Assembly: GCA_039621445.1 (NCBI GenBank)
Contig: CP154956.1
Coordinates: 46,667,291-46,731,290 of the forward strand
DNA from: Euglena gracilis
Taxonomy: Eukaryota; Euglenida; Euglenophyceae; Euglenales
Reading direction: 5' to 3'
DNA: 64,000 nt
Position 1 is the stretch's first letter. Each line of letters opens with the position of its first letter. This document shows, one piece after another, positions 9,903-20,560 of this stretch. Both the position numbers and the translations under genes were made by a program. The notes below the pieces were generated by a model that was not told the DNA's origin, searched no databases, and was given only the letters and a program-made list of their open reading frames with translations.

Positions 9903-11675
9903 TCACGGGAACGGGCGTCCATGGTCCACCTCCCACAAGAGCAGCAGAGCCATGCCGGACTCGTCCTCCTCTGGCCCCACTGGTCGCAGGTGAGGATGGG
10001 TTCGCAGCCTGGCTGCCAAGCGAGAATCCACGTCGTCCGTGGGGGGGAAGGAGGCGCGGGCGGGATGGGCGGCCTCCAATTGTACCTGCGCCCGATTCCA
10101 GCTGTTCGCGTAGGCTTGCACCCGCGGGGTCCGGTTGTAGAAGAAGGCTCCCATCCTCGAATTCCGTGCCAATGGTGGCTGCAGCACCGTCACGCCGGAC
10201 TTCGCGAGGTTGGCCAGGGCGCGTCCCAGGCCTGCGGTTCGCTTGGTGACGTCGACGCCCGGGGTTTGCGTGTACGGTTCACCGGTAGTCCGCTCGAACA
10301 GGGCCAGCAGATGGACAGCCGTGGAGCCGGAGGCGGCACGGCACACGACACAGTCCGCTTGGAGCAACCGCACCAACCGGTCCGCCAACCACCGGCGTCG
10401 CAGCTCGCCAGAGGGGGGGGCGTCGGAGGGGGTGGCTGGGGGTGGGGGGGCTGCCGCACGCCGGTGCACCTCCACGTCCCGTAGCTCGGCCACCGTGAGG
10501 CGCCGTTCTGTTGGGAAATGACAGGGCTGGGGCAGCGGTCCCGGGACGGGGGCTGGGGTAGGTGCGGGGAGGTGTGCCGAGCCCGTGGGGGTCACCGGGG
10601 AGACGGCCATCAGCTCTCCGCGTCGACGTAGCAGCTCAGCTACGCGTTCTGCTAGGGCGTGATGGAGACGGCCTCTGAAGCGCACCGCATCGAAGTCGGG
10701 CAGCGGGCAGTGTTGTGTCGCCGACGCTGGGATGAGGGCGGCCAACAGCGGCATGCGCATCGATGACAGCCAGTCGTCTGACGGGAGAGGCACGTCGATG
10801 GCGGTGGAACTGCAAGCTGCCAGCCAGGCCTCCTTCAGGAGTGGCAGCCAGTCGGCGGAGCCGGTAGCTGGACAGCCTGTCAGCACATGGGCGTCGTTTT
10901 CCAGGGCAGCCCCACAGCACAGGCAGGACGGCGAGGTGATGTTGTCGATCCCGTGCCGCGTCAGCCGGTTGCGGGTGGCGAGACAGCCGCAGCGCACACG
11001 GGCCGTCCACTTCACCACTGCCGGAGGGAACCGATCTGCGAACGCCATGACCGACACGATCGGCCGCTTGAACACGCCCACCGAGGCCGGCTGGTCAAAC
11101 AGCACATCCGTGGGGAAGATGGGGTCCAGCCGAGGTCGCGGGCCGCGGGCACTCCACAGTCCCCTCACGCGACGCCACCAGGCTGTCGGGAAGGAGCGGG
11201 CCACCTCCATCACCACGGAGCTGTCGGAGTCGAGGAGCACCACCGCGTCGCCCAGGGGGCCACGAAGCAGCACGTCTGCCGATGAGGGCCAGGGCAAGAG
11301 GCCAGGCTCCTGCGCCGCACGCTTCGCCAGGCCATCCACCACATCATTGCCGACCGCTTTTTGCCGTCGGCGCGCACCCCCTCCTCGTCGTGGGCCAACA
11401 CCTTTTCGAGCGTTAGCGGGCACGGGCACGCCGCCGCCGCCATCAGAGCTTGGCGTACCTCCACACGATCCGGACAGCGCAACTGTCGAGATGCGGAACA
11501 GCTGCCCCAGCGGCGCAGCAGGTGTAGCAAGCACAGCGAGTCTGTGAGCACCCGGGCTGGCTGCATCTCCAGGGCGAGCGTGAGGGCGATCAGTTCGCAG
11601 AGCGTACTGCTGCGCGCCGCACTGCCCGCATGATCGACTCCCCCGTGAGGGGAAGCCACACTGCAGCGCCGCCAC
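9903..11675 (-). pseudogene. LINE M ORF2: RNase H end, zinc knuckle, C-terminal region
   Basis: The frame opens with sequence that is out of phase with RNase H, then reads KAVGNDVVDGLAKRAA, the last RNase HI motif with its conserved Asp. About 150 residues later comes CLCCGAALENDAHVLTGC, a zinc knuckle of the type found at the end of many plant and protist LINE ORF2 proteins. Some 350 further residues have no domain I can name. The protein would act with RT during target-primed reverse transcription, RNase H removing the RNA strand. It ends in a TGA that may be a mutation, because the frame continues beyond it. Confidence 0.65.
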
Positions 11676-12273
11676 CAGTCGAGGACAGGGAGCTGTCTGT
11701 GAATGCCGTGCGGCCCTTCGCTGAGCCGTCGATTGGGGACAGCACCACGTCCCCGAGGAGGCAGGGCTCCGGGTCGAGGGCAGGCCAGCAGCGGGCTCGC
11801 GAGCTGGCGGTGTTCCGGACCGCTTTCCAGCCGATGACGGCCAGAGTGGAGCGCAGCGTCAGCGATGGCTCTGACCAGAGCTGACCAGGGCAGGCCACAG
11901 CGCGGTGCACGACGCCCTCCGTGCCGGGGGAGTTGGCGAGACGATGCAGCCAGCGCAGCTGCAGGGAGCGCATGTGCTCCACGGGGTGGAGCCGGCCCGA
12001 GTTCCCCAGCGGCCACGACAAGGCGACCTCCGGTGCTGTCCACGCATTGAGCTCCAGAGGCGGTTTGCTGCACACAGCACGCTTGCCCGCGGACGCGAGA
12101 GCCTTCAGCTGGGATGGCGGTAGGTGGCGGAGCTCACAGCCGTAGAGCGCCCGCGGCAGCACGGTGCAGCGCCACAGCACGGGGGAGAGGGACGCCGGGA
12201 GCGGCAGCCCTCGGAGACACTGCGCGGTCGCCAAGGCCTTGTCCAGCCGGGGGCGCCAATGCGCCGCTGCCAC
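11210..12273 (-). pseudogene. LINE M ORF2: RT thumb and RNase H core
   Basis: Two overlapping frames share this stretch. The frame at 11590-12273 has RPRLDKALATAQCL and LPRALYGCELRHL, typical of the RT thumb/connection of LINEs, and ends with AFTDSSLSSTGGGAAVW, the first RNase H motif (catalytic Asp in FTDSS). The frame at 11210-12073 supplies STLCELIALTLAL (Glu) and VLTDSLCLLHLL (second Asp). Together they give the D-E-D part of RNase HI; the last Asp lies in the next segment. At least two frameshifts are needed to read the domain. Confidence 0.65.
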
Positions 12274-12718
12274 CGCACGGTCCGGTAGACCGATCTCGAT
12301 GCCGACGAAACCTGGCGGAGGTCAGGACTGTTGAGGCGCCTGCTGAGACCGCCCGGCCCGGGCCCAAGGAGGACCAGGCCCGCACCTTCGTCACCAGCAC
12401 ACCCAGCAAGTCGCACCAGCGCAGGTATGCCGTGATCAGCTGCTCCAGCGCAGGCAGCGAGGGAGCGATGAGGACGAGGTCGTCAGCGAAGCTCACCGAC
12501 GCCACATTCAGGCCGCCGATGTCCACGCCCAGCCGCTCCACGGACGCCCAGCGATGGAAGGGCTCGAACGGAACATTCAGCAAGTCCGGGCTGGCGGGGC
12601 AACCCTGGGCCAGCCCATTGGCAGCGCGCCAGGCGTCGCCGAAGGTAGAGCCGTACCGGAAGCGCCGGTTCACGTCACGATAGAAGGCCTGGAAGCACCG
12701 CACGATGCTCTCCCTCAC
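12134..12718 (-). pseudogene. LINE M ORF2: RT palm (FADD motif)
   Basis: The frame contains RRFRYGSTFGDAWRAANGLAQGCPASPDLLN, broken here by commas of the family pattern: motif B is GLAQGCPASP, and about 45 residues later motif C is VSFADDLVLIAP, with the two catalytic Asp residues. Both are canonical for LINE reverse transcriptases. It follows the frame that carries motif A, with one frameshift between them near 12720-12770. Confidence 0.78.
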
Positions 12719-14200
12719 GCTGCAGGATGCGGCAGACGGCCCACCACGGCAGCGAGTCGAAGCATTTCGTCAGGTCGAAAGACGCCAGCCACAGCCCTGC
12801 CCCCGCCCGCGCTGCAGGTGGATCAGGTAGAACACCACCTGTGCGGCGTGGAGCGTCCCGCGCTTCGCCAGGAACCCGAAGGCTGCGTCGGACAGGATGC
12901 ACTGCTGCAGTGTAGGCGTCCACAGCTGCACTGTCCCCTTCGCCCAGATCCGGTACAGCACCTCCAAGACAGTGATGGGACGTTGGTCTTGTGGCCGCGT
13001 ACCGCCGGAGGACTTCGGGATCATGGCCACGCAGGCTTCCAGCCAAATGGCTGGCCACCGCCCCTCCTCCTCAACAAGCGCCAGCAAGCGTGCAATCGCC
13101 TCGGGCCACGGGGAAGGCAATGATCGCCACACCGCGATGTGGACGCCCGTTGTGCCTGGTGAGGCAGCCTCCCGCATGGCGCGCAGCGTGGTCCGCACCC
13201 GATCGGCTGTCCACCGTGCTGACGGCCAGACTGCGGAGGGGATGTGGTCGCCGAAGGGGGAGTCGAGGAACGCCTGCCATCGTGCATCGGCGTCCACAGC
13301 CTCATGTTGCCGCAGCACCCCGTCCACCCAGAAGAGGCGGACAGCCGAATCCACCTCGGTAGGCGTCATGCACTGCTGCCCCGAGGCATCCAGCACAGGC
13401 CTCGAGCCCCACGGAAGGCTCTCTGCCGGCAACCATCGCTGGATCAGGCCGATGTCCTCTTTCCACAGTCGGGGGAGTGCAGCGCGGACGCGGCGGCAGC
13501 GCTCAGAGCGGTGTGCCTGTCCCAGCTCCTGCAGGGTGCGGCGGTGTTTGTCGGCAGCAGCACCGGCGGCGGAGGCGAGGTCGGCGAGGGTGCCCGAGCG
13601 CGGCAGTGCTTCGCCACGGTGAGCCAGGTCGTTCAGCCACTGCAGCAGGTGATAGGGCCAAGGTCCAGGTCCTCCAGCTGTGTTCGAGCACTCGGCCGCG
13701 ACACGGAGCAGGTCGTCCAGCAGCGCTCGATGGTGTCGTATGATGTTGGAGTCGTAGGCCAGCCGCCGCTTCTTGGGGCGTGTTGCCCAGCCACCCGCCC
13801 GGACGACAGCGTGGTGTAGGGCTGTGCGCAGCGCGGTAGCCAGGGAGTCCAGGCAGGGAGAGGGGCCAGGGCCTTGACCGCGGCGGAAGCCAGCCACTCC
13901 TCGCCGATGCCTGCCCACACTGGTGACTCGGTGAGAGATGCTGAGGGCTCCAAGAGGAGAGACGGTGGCCGGGGTCGTGGGGGATGCCAGTCGATGTGGG
14001 CGACATCCAGGGCGAGGGTGACGAGCACTGGTGAGTGTCCGCCATCTTGCACCGATTCGAGCACTGAGGCGGACCGGACCAGACGCAGGGCGGCGACGTT
14101 GGCGAGGACCAAGTCGATTCGTGACGCTGCGTGGGTGCCGGACTGTCGGAAAGTCCATGGGAGAGGCGGAGGCAGCATGGACTCGTGGACGTCCACCCAC
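12675..14200 (-). pseudogene. LINE M ORF2: RT N-terminal and finger region
   Basis: The long frame at 12770-14200 carries the region between endonuclease and RT and the early RT motifs: RTTLRAMREAASPGTTGVHI, then WLEACVAMIPKSSGG and DQRPITVLEVLYRIWAK, then KRGTLHAAQVVFYLI. Motif A, SFDLTKCFDSLPWWAV, is in the neighbouring frame 12675-13058, so a frameshift lies near 12770. These are the usual fingers-to-palm motifs of LINE RT. Confidence 0.7.
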
Positions 14201-14835
14201 GGGCAGCCGGGGCCGAGGATCCGGGCAAACAGGGGGCAGATGGGGCGGCTGGCGCCGGACTCACTGCGGTAATCGCGAGCAGGGTTGACAGAGCCGTTGA
14301 AATCCCCCAGCAGGAGCGTGGGGATCTGCATGTCGAGGGAGTGCACCAGTTCCAGCATAGCCTGCTCGAATGGTGCCCGCTCCATTGTGCCCGGCAGCGG
14401 CGCGTACACCGAGACGAACAGCACACCATGTGGAAGACCACGGCGAGGAGACAGTGCGATCCCGGACAGCCTCCGCATCGCATGCAAGCGGCCCCAAGTA
14501 GGGTTGCGTGGCAGCGCTGGCACCACTGCGATGCCCTCCCGAGCGATGAAGCCCACACCGCAGGCGCGAGCCCGATCCTCCGAGCGGTGCCGTTGGGCTG
14601 GCCGACCATGTTGGAGGTGGAGCCCAGCGTTGCGTGCCGTGGTGTGGGCCTTCTCCACAGCCAGCATGGACAGGTGGGTCTCTTGGATGGCCAGGACGTC
14701 CACCGGCACTGCGCATGTGATCACCGTTTCTCGCTCCGCCGACCAGCCGGTGAGGTTCCAGGTCCCTACTAGCAGGACAAGAGGAGGGACACCACCAGGG
14801 GGGCTCGAGGCCCCCCGCGCTGCCGGGTCAGGCAT
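13633..14835 (-). CDS. LINE M ORF2 N-terminus: APE-type endonuclease
   Basis: This 400-residue frame opens with MPDPAARGASSPPGG and then shows an AP-endonuclease-like fold: LVGTWNLTGWSAE, VLAIQETHLSM (metal-binding Glu), FVSVYAPLPGT, TLLLGDFNGSVNPARD (catalytic Asp-x-Asn), SRIDLVLANVAALR, and GGHSPVLVTL (active-site His). All hallmark residues are present. In LINEs this nuclease nicks target DNA to start target-primed reverse transcription. The start codon at 14833-14835 overlaps the ORF1 stop in ATGCCTGA (14828-14835), so translation by reinitiation or by a frameshift is likely. The frame ends before RT, which lies in another frame. Confidence 0.82.
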   Translation of the reverse strand: MPDPAARGASSPPGGVPPLVLLVGTWNLTGWSAERETVITCAVPVDVLAIQETHLSMLAVEKAHTTARNAGLHLQHGRPAQRHRSEDRARACGVGFIAREGIAVVPALPRNPTWGRLHAMRRLSGIALSPRRGLPHGVLFVSVYAPLPGTMERAPFEQAMLELVHSLDMQIPTLLLGDFNGSVNPARDYRSESGASRPICPLFARILGPGCPWVDVHESMLPPPLPWTFRQSGTHAASRIDLVLANVAALRLVRSASVLESVQDGGHSPVLVTLALDVAHIDWHPPRPRPPSLLLEPSASLTESPVWAGIGEEWLASAAVKALAPLPAWTPWLPRCAQPYTTLSSGRVAGQHAPRSGGWPTTPTSYDTIERCWTTCSVSRPSARTQLEDLDLGPITCCSG

Positions 14836-15343
14836 CGCACCGCGCCCCCTCCGAGGCAGCGCGCGCTGTCTTCTTCAGCGCCGGGTTTTCAGGGGTGAGC
14901 CCGCCCGCATCTCGTGTGCGACCTCGATTGTCCTCCTTCGGGCCGTCCATCGGCTGGGCACCACCAAAGGCCGCTGCGGGAGCTCGGGGGCTCGTTGGAG
15001 CAGCCGCCAGCTCGTCTGCCATCCGCTCGTCCTGACTGAACAGCTCAGCACCTCCCAGACGCGGCACAGGAGCACCCACTTGAGACGAAGGCGCGTACGG
15101 CTGATGCTGGAAACGCTTGGCGTGCCCGGACGCATGCCCCCGTCGCGTCGCCGCAAGCTGCGCCCGGATTGGATTGGATTGGATTGACGTCACGATCGTA
15201 TTCTGAGAATACGTTGGCCGCCCCGGAAAGTGACTTTCCGGCCTCGTGACCGGGCCCTGAACCCGAACCCCCCCCATACGACACCCGTAGTAGGCAGCTG
15301 GAACGCCGTGTGGTCGACTGCTTCCTCGTGCAGCGTTCTCCAT
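14828..15343 (-). CDS. LINE M ORF1 C-terminal part
   Basis: A 171-residue frame ending ARAASEGARCDA, whose TGA stop lies inside the start region of ORF2. Rich in Ala, Pro, Arg and Gly, without a domain I recognise. Its position directly 5' of the endonuclease makes it the end of ORF1, the nucleic-acid-binding protein of LINEs; the N-terminal part is probably lost. A GGATT microsatellite (about 15169-15186) and a CGTATTC-TGA-GAATACG hairpin (15197-15213) lie within it, so the upstream part of the frame may be fortuitous. Confidence 0.5.
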   Translation of the reverse strand: MENAARGSSRPHGVPAAYYGCRMGGVRVQGPVTRPESHFPGRPTYSQNTIVTSIQSNPIRAQLAATRRGHASGHAKRFQHQPYAPSSQVGAPVPRLGGAELFSQDERMADELAAAPTSPRAPAAAFGGAQPMDGPKEDNRGRTRDAGGLTPENPALKKTARAASEGARCDA

Positions 15344-15479
15344 TATCCTACCCCCGGAGTGTTAGATCCAACACAGCCACGACAGCTGGCACGGCACAGG
15401 TGCGTCACTGGCTACTGTCAATTTACCCGAATAGGATCGTTGATTAAGAACGGTAACATCAAATGCACTACTGGCTGCT

Positions 15480-15865
15480 GCACAGCCATCGATCTCACTT
15501 TGGTGGGTGGACTCCAAGGGGAAGAAGAAGCTGAAGAGCAATGGGGCCTGCCAAAGACGAGCGGCGGGTGGGAGAGGGAGGACGGACTTGGTGATCAGGG
15601 AGGGGGCGCCGAGGTTTACCGTCGACGGAGAGGGTGTGAAGGTGGCCGTCGAGCTGCAGGGGAAATGGATGCCGACGCCACACACAGCGTAATAATCCTC
15701 TGGGAGGGATTGTTGCTGGTGATGAGCGGGGAGGTTAGCTAGCAGGACGGTGACACAGGCAACCTCTGGTGCCAGGCAGTCGTCCCAGTGGTTGACCGCC
15801 AGCTGCACAGGGGACCACGGTCCACTGGATGCATGCGGGAGGTGTTCCAGCCTCGGGAGATGGTG
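15480..15865 (-). other. Exon-like island, minus strand (unidentified)
   Basis: Part of a longer open minus-strand frame (15362-16144). The stretch with WSPVQLAVNHWDDCLAPEVA, then VTVLLANLPAHHQQQ and YYAVCGVGIHFPC, has a protein-like mix of residues rather than the low-complexity translations typical of this region. I do not recognise the family. It may be the last island of the gene-like series at 17-26.5 kb. Confidence 0.3.
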
Positions 15866-16402
15866 GGGGGAGGGACATCTGGGAGGCCCAGTAAGGCACT
15901 TACTTGCCAAAGGCCCCAGCGGGGGGTTGACCTGAACCCTCCGCCTCCTTGGGGGATCGGCCATTCTCAGGTGGGGAACAATCGCGCCCACCGTACATCC
16001 CTTCAAAGAACCCCTTACCGACATTGAACCCCGGGCGGAACGGGAGTCATCTCCTGGCACACGGTGCACATACTCCAAGGCATACTCCTGCTCACCCAAG
16101 GGGGGAATTGCCGATACATTCGTTGGGCCTATGTGAGGGATCATCTTGTCAAGTAGATGTTACCGTGCAAAGTGGGCCTGCCATGTGTATGGTGTGAGCT
16201 GGGCTGTTGTGGGTATCTTACATGGTGGGGTAAGATGGAGAGTACGTGGTTGGGGGTCATGGTCTTCGGTGGATGGGTTCTGGGGTTGCTGAGGGATGGT
16301 GCTCTTTGTTTGTTTTTGAGGGGGGGGGTTCTGTTTGTTGTTGGGGGGGGTCCGGTTCACTAACTGTGTTCAATGGGGGAGGGTGTCAAGCCCACAACCG
16401 AA

Positions 16403-16597
16403 CTACCACCATGCGGCCAGAAAAGATTGGAGACCCTGCGGGTGCACCTCGCAGGCAACCTCCTGCAGCAAGATGATATCCGCGTCGGTGAAGGTCAAGA
16501 TGCAGAACAGCATCGGTAGCTTGTCCCGGAGGCCTCCGCAATTGATTCTCAGCATGCGGGGTTGAGGCTGGTGGACTGAATGAAGGCTGAGGGACAT
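16403..16597 (-). pseudogene. Orphan APE-endonuclease N-terminal fragment
   Basis: The minus-strand frame reads LRINCGGLRDKLPML, then LTFTDADIILLQEVACE, matching the first two motifs of LINE-type AP endonucleases (Asn near the start, Glu in LLQE). Nothing following it on the same strand continues the domain, so it is a dead fragment of a LINE or an exon of a cellular endonuclease/exonuclease/phosphatase-fold protein. Confidence 0.5.
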
Positions 16598-16599
16598 GT

Positions 16600-17120
16600 C
16601 CAGGGGGCCGTGGTGCTGCTGAAAGTGGGTGGAGGCTGCTGCAGGGGGGGGACAGCAGGTAGCAGCTCTTGGCCAGGGTGTTTAGGAGAAGAGCACCTTG
16701 ATGAGGTTGATATCAGGGAAAGGTGCAGGACTGCGCGACGGCAGCACGCCATGGGCGTTGGGTTGGGACTGTGAGACACAGACAGACCGTCAGGTGAAAG
16801 GCAGAGGATGGGCTGGTTATGAAGATCATCGAAAGAAAATTGAATAGATTATGGCCAGCAGCCGACATTGGCAGGTAACCTGGGGGGAGCAGCTTGTCCC
16901 TTCCTTCTCCTGTACGAATCGCTAATCAAGAATGGTTGAATGGTTTAATAATTTGACATTTCTCTTGTGGTGCATTTAATTATTTTTTTTTCATGCTGCT
17001 TTGTTGAAGAATCACACAGGATTAAACCATTTCGCTGGTTTCCATTTTTTAAAAAAAATTGCCTTGTTGAATAAGACTATTGTTTGCATTCTCCCGTGTC
17101 ATTTGTGATGATAATTGTGA
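16600..17120. other. Stretch without recognised gene
   Basis: No convincing ORF on either strand. It contains an A/T-rich patch at 16920-17090 with poly-T and poly-A and a G-run near 16648. Confidence 0.4.
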
Positions 17121-17124
17121 GGCC

Positions 17125-17560
17125 TCCGATCCGGGGGGGGTGAACCCCTGTCCATAGCACAGGCAGTGCGGACAGCTAGCGACCAGGGCAATATGCACCC
17201 GCACTCACTGGCGTGCAGAAGCTGGCCTGCGGATGTGATGTTGTAGTACAGGGGAACCGGTGATGGGAAGAGTGTGGCTTCGATGCTGATGGCTGTCACC
17301 CAGAAGAATGTGACACCGTCCAGGCCGAACAAGGGTGGGGTAGGGCATGACGATGGCGACCACCGGTTGCAGGTTGACCTAAGGGTGCTCAGCCACCGCA
17401 TCAGGAAATACACAAAATGCAGCTGTAGTTCTGGTGGGTACAGCTGCAGGGGGTTGAATGCTGGTACAACACGATGAACTATGGACGGCCATGAGGAAAG
17501 GAACTCTAATCTTTCGAGAACAGGCACCCAATAGGTTTGGCGCAAGGCATTGAGTGGGCA
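17125..17560 (-). other. Exon-like island, minus strand (unidentified)
   Basis: The minus-strand frame reads QTYWVPVLERLEFLSSWPS, then NPLQLYPPELQLHFVYFLMR, FGLDGVTFFWVTAISIEA and SAGQLLHASECGCILPW. Hydrophobic and aromatic content suggest a folded, possibly membrane-associated, protein. The family is not recognised. A poly-C run on the minus strand (poly-G on +, near 17131) lies just 3' of the island. Confidence 0.35.
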
Positions 17561-17699
17561 TGTTGGTTGATTGGCAGCGGGTGAAAGCACCGGGTCACGA
17601 ACCTCATTTCAGGGTCCCAGCTAATTCACCACGGCTGGTACTATGGTCATATCATGTTTGTCTTAATACCTGGAGAATAGAAACTTACCATTCCTACAA

Positions 17700-18140
17700 C
17701 CTTTTGCATTGCCCTACTGCCCTGGTCAGCCATTCAAATTGCCACTGGCGATGTCCTGTGCACTTACAGGGCTGTGTGTTTACTGGTGCAGTGTTGGCTC
17801 CGCTGGTCAGGAGGGGATATGTCATCTGGCACACACCCGAGCAAGAGGGAGTATAGTGGTGCACAGCACACAGATATGGCATCCCAGAATCCCATGGGTA
17901 GGGTCCGGGGGGGGGGTCACTGAGTAATGCGCTGCTAAGTGACTCCCACGGATGACTGAATGGCTGTGAGATTCTGCTGGCTTCTGCTGAGACTCTGATG
18001 GCGGGTGAGGAGAGGGCTGTACAAGGAACACCGCAGCCTCTGCCATGCTGAAATTGACTCACCCGGGGGGAGGGGGGCAATAGGAAGCCTATTGGTGTCT
18101 GGGCAGGCAGGCGATACTCACAGCGGGGGAGGGGACTGGA
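17700..18140 (-). other. Possible exon with GTAAGT donor
   Basis: A minus-strand frame through CQMTYPLLTSGANTAP meets CCCTGTAAGTGCAC near 17765, a good 5' splice-site consensus. Coding potential upstream is weak, so the exact exon is uncertain. Confidence 0.22.
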
Positions 18141-19084
18141 CACTCGGTGGGCCCAGAATTGTTCAAGGATTGGCCATTGGGGGGGGGGGTTCCGGCGCCT
18201 TCATTGCTAGCATATGTCAGTGCCATGCCATACCGTGCCCCCGAGGGGGGGCCAGATCTCACTACGTTAGAGCCCTTACCCAGGCAGGTGTGCTAGTCTC
18301 TACCGCCAAGGAGGGGCATTCCACACCGGGGGGGTAGGAACCATGGGAATCACAGGGGGGCCTTTCGGCCGCCTGGAACAGCTCGTGTGGAGCTCCATCT
18401 CTGCGGTTCTGTCCGTGTGGTACGTAGGGGGGGCTGCGGGGACGGGGCGGTGGCGGTGGGCTGCGTCTGGGCTGCGGGTGGGGGGGTGGGCGAATGGGGG
18501 GGGGTCCTCCACCGAGCACGTTGAGGGGATGGGCGACGGTGGGGCCTTGGGCTCGGAGATCGGGACCGTCTCCTCCCTGACCGATCGCTTTGGGGTGTTC
18601 TAAACGATGGGTGAGCTCGATACTGCAGACGCTCCGCTCGGGGAGGTCTATATTGAAACCTTGGCACATTCAACCGAGCAACAGTCGGGTAGAAATTCAA
18701 TTTCTAGGCTTAATGCCAAAAAAAATTAGAAAAGAGGGGCTAATGGTATGAAGGAAAATTGCTTGTGGTTTCCTTGGGCCATAGCCTCACCAGCGTTTGA
18801 CAGGGGAGCATTTTTACACCATTTCGATCCCAACCGTGACCGAGTTCGGCCTATAACTTTGAAATGTTTGTATGAAGATGGTCCTCAGGGTTGGTCCTTA
18901 AACAGGGGGAACGAGGAATGGAAAGAACTGTCCCCTATGGGCCGCCCCAGACTCGCTGGTGGGCCGCACAGGGGGTGGATGAAACACCTGGCTGTTGACG
19001 CTGAACTGGGGTTCCATCCGATCGGCGGTCTGTGATACCGAATGACTTCCCAGTGGGGGGGGGGGGGCTGATTTCGATGGAGGA

Positions 19085-19252
19085 GGCAATCCCTGCAAAT
19101 AATGTCCAAAGGTGGCGCGGTGCTTCAGTGTACCAAAAGCCCCTTCTCAATGCAGCCGCCCCCACCGAGGTTGCAGGGCAAAGATGCTGGTGCAGCGCGG
19201 CAGCAAACTCCTCTGCGGGGAGGCCCTTCAGGCGATAAACCCGGAGATATAC
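19085..19252 (-). other. Exon-like island, minus strand (unidentified)
   Basis: The frame reads YLRVYRLKGLPAEEFAAALH, then ATSVGAAALRRGFWYTEAPR and LWTLFAGIASS. It is preceded by GGGATACAG, an acceptable 3' splice site. Helix-rich composition; family unknown. Confidence 0.4.
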
Positions 19253-20059
19253 TGTATCCCGGGTGGGTTTAGGTTGGGAGGGATGTGTAGGAAATGTTTT
19301 CTTTGTTTTTTTTTTGTCAGCATGGGGGATCATCGGATCGTACAGAACAGCCGTCTCCCGTGTGTTCCCTTTCTTTCTTATTTATTTTTCATGTCAATCA
19401 TCTTCAGGTCTCCATTGATATGCGGTTCAGGCGTTCATTCCTGTTCACTGGATGTGATGCTTGTGGACAGCTAGGGTTTGACATATGTTGGTAACTGTTG
19501 GACACGAAAAGGGGGGGGGTCGGAATATATATCAGCCTCAACCACCAGTGCCCGGGCTGCCGGGGACAGCCAGAGACGGGGTCACTGGAGTCACATTTGG
19601 GAGTGTCTTGACGACGTCTGGCGACGGAGCTCTCCACGGAGCGGGACGTCTGGCGACGGAGCTCTACGCGGAGCGGGACGTGCAGTTGTCGAAGTAGCCG
19701 ACAGTAGGTGTGGTGCTGGGGGCATCGGAGGTGGTATCCCTGGGTTTGAAGCGGAGCAGCGCTTGATGACCACAGCCCACTGGCCAGTCACTATCATTTG
19801 CTGGTAGGTGGAAGTGGATTAAAGATTGATAGGAGACTATGAAGCTGTTTGGAAACAATTCCAGGGATGGAGTGGGTCATTACCTGGCTCATTTTACGCT
19901 GGGGTATGTCTGTGTTTTCTTTCTTTTCTTTAAAGGAAAAAAAATTGGTGGAAATTCTTCATTTTTATGTCAAAAAAAAAGGGATAAACAATACGAGCAG
20001 GGTGTTAGGCAGTTGTGACATGTTTGTGCGACTTGTGTTCTAGCAATGCTCTGGATTGC

Positions 20060-20560
20060 TAACACGGAGGATAGGGGGGTGGAGAACCACGAGTGTAAGG
20101 GGTCCTTTGGCGCCAGGTGCGAGCGGGCGATAGCGTCCAGTGCTGTTAAGGGGCTCCCGAGTGGGGACTCTAGGACCGCATGCGCTAGCCCTGCTCTCAG
20201 CGCATGCCGATCCCGCGCCGTAGCCAGCGTCAAGTGGGTTACTTGTGAGACGTGCTGGAGGGCCATTGCCAGCCCCATGCCCTTCTCGTGACACAGTGTC
20301 AAGTCCGGGGCTGACGCAATCCTGCCCCTGAGCCGAGGTACTCCTCCTTCCGCGGCTGGTCATCTGGGTCCTCCCCACCTTGGGAGGTGCTCAGGTCCTC
20401 CCCCCAGGTGCTCAGCAGGGCCACCACTGGATCCGTATCTTGGCACAGATATGGGCTGGACACTCGGAAAGCTGCCTGCACTACGCCCATCAAGACACAA
20501 AGACCATCGAGATGCGGTTTCAAGGAGTGTTGTGTGTCCTGTGTAGCCGTAATGTCAACA
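20060..20560 (-). other. Exon-like island pair in two frames, minus strand
   Basis: The first frame has HLDGLCVLMGVVQAAFRVSS, then DTDPVVALLSTWGEDLS. The second has LTLCHEKGMGLAMALQHVSQ, then RHALRAGLAHAVLESPLG and LTALDAIARSHLAPK. Both look like alpha-helical protein. The switch between frames occurs near 20310 without an obvious intron, so a small indel (decay or read error) is likely. Family unknown. Confidence 0.4.

Larger units (their letters stand above)
9258..15343 (-). mobile_element. LINE M (ORF1 end, APE endonuclease, RT, RNase H)
   Basis: Minus-strand, GC-rich non-LTR retrotransposon assembled from consecutive open frames separated by small frameshifts. Order 5' to 3': ORF1 C-terminus, APE-type endonuclease, RT, RNase H, zinc knuckle, a long C-terminal region and a short 3' UTR ending near 9258 inside the 3' part of L1. 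This architecture fits APE/RNase H LINEs such as the I or L1-like groups. It is probably 5' truncated near 15343. Several frameshifts in RT suggest an inactive copy. Confidence 0.8.

Noticed and set aside
10732-11547. Long + strand ORF opposite LINE M
   Set aside because: It is the complement of RNase H and the C-terminal region; high GC opens several frames. No motif in it.
12897-13622. Long + strand ORF opposite LINE M RT
   Set aside because: The minus strand shows RT and endonuclease motifs; this frame is a shadow.
15169-15186. GGATT repeat as telomeric repeat
   Set aside because: Only about four units, inside a LINE, and unlike known algal telomere repeats.
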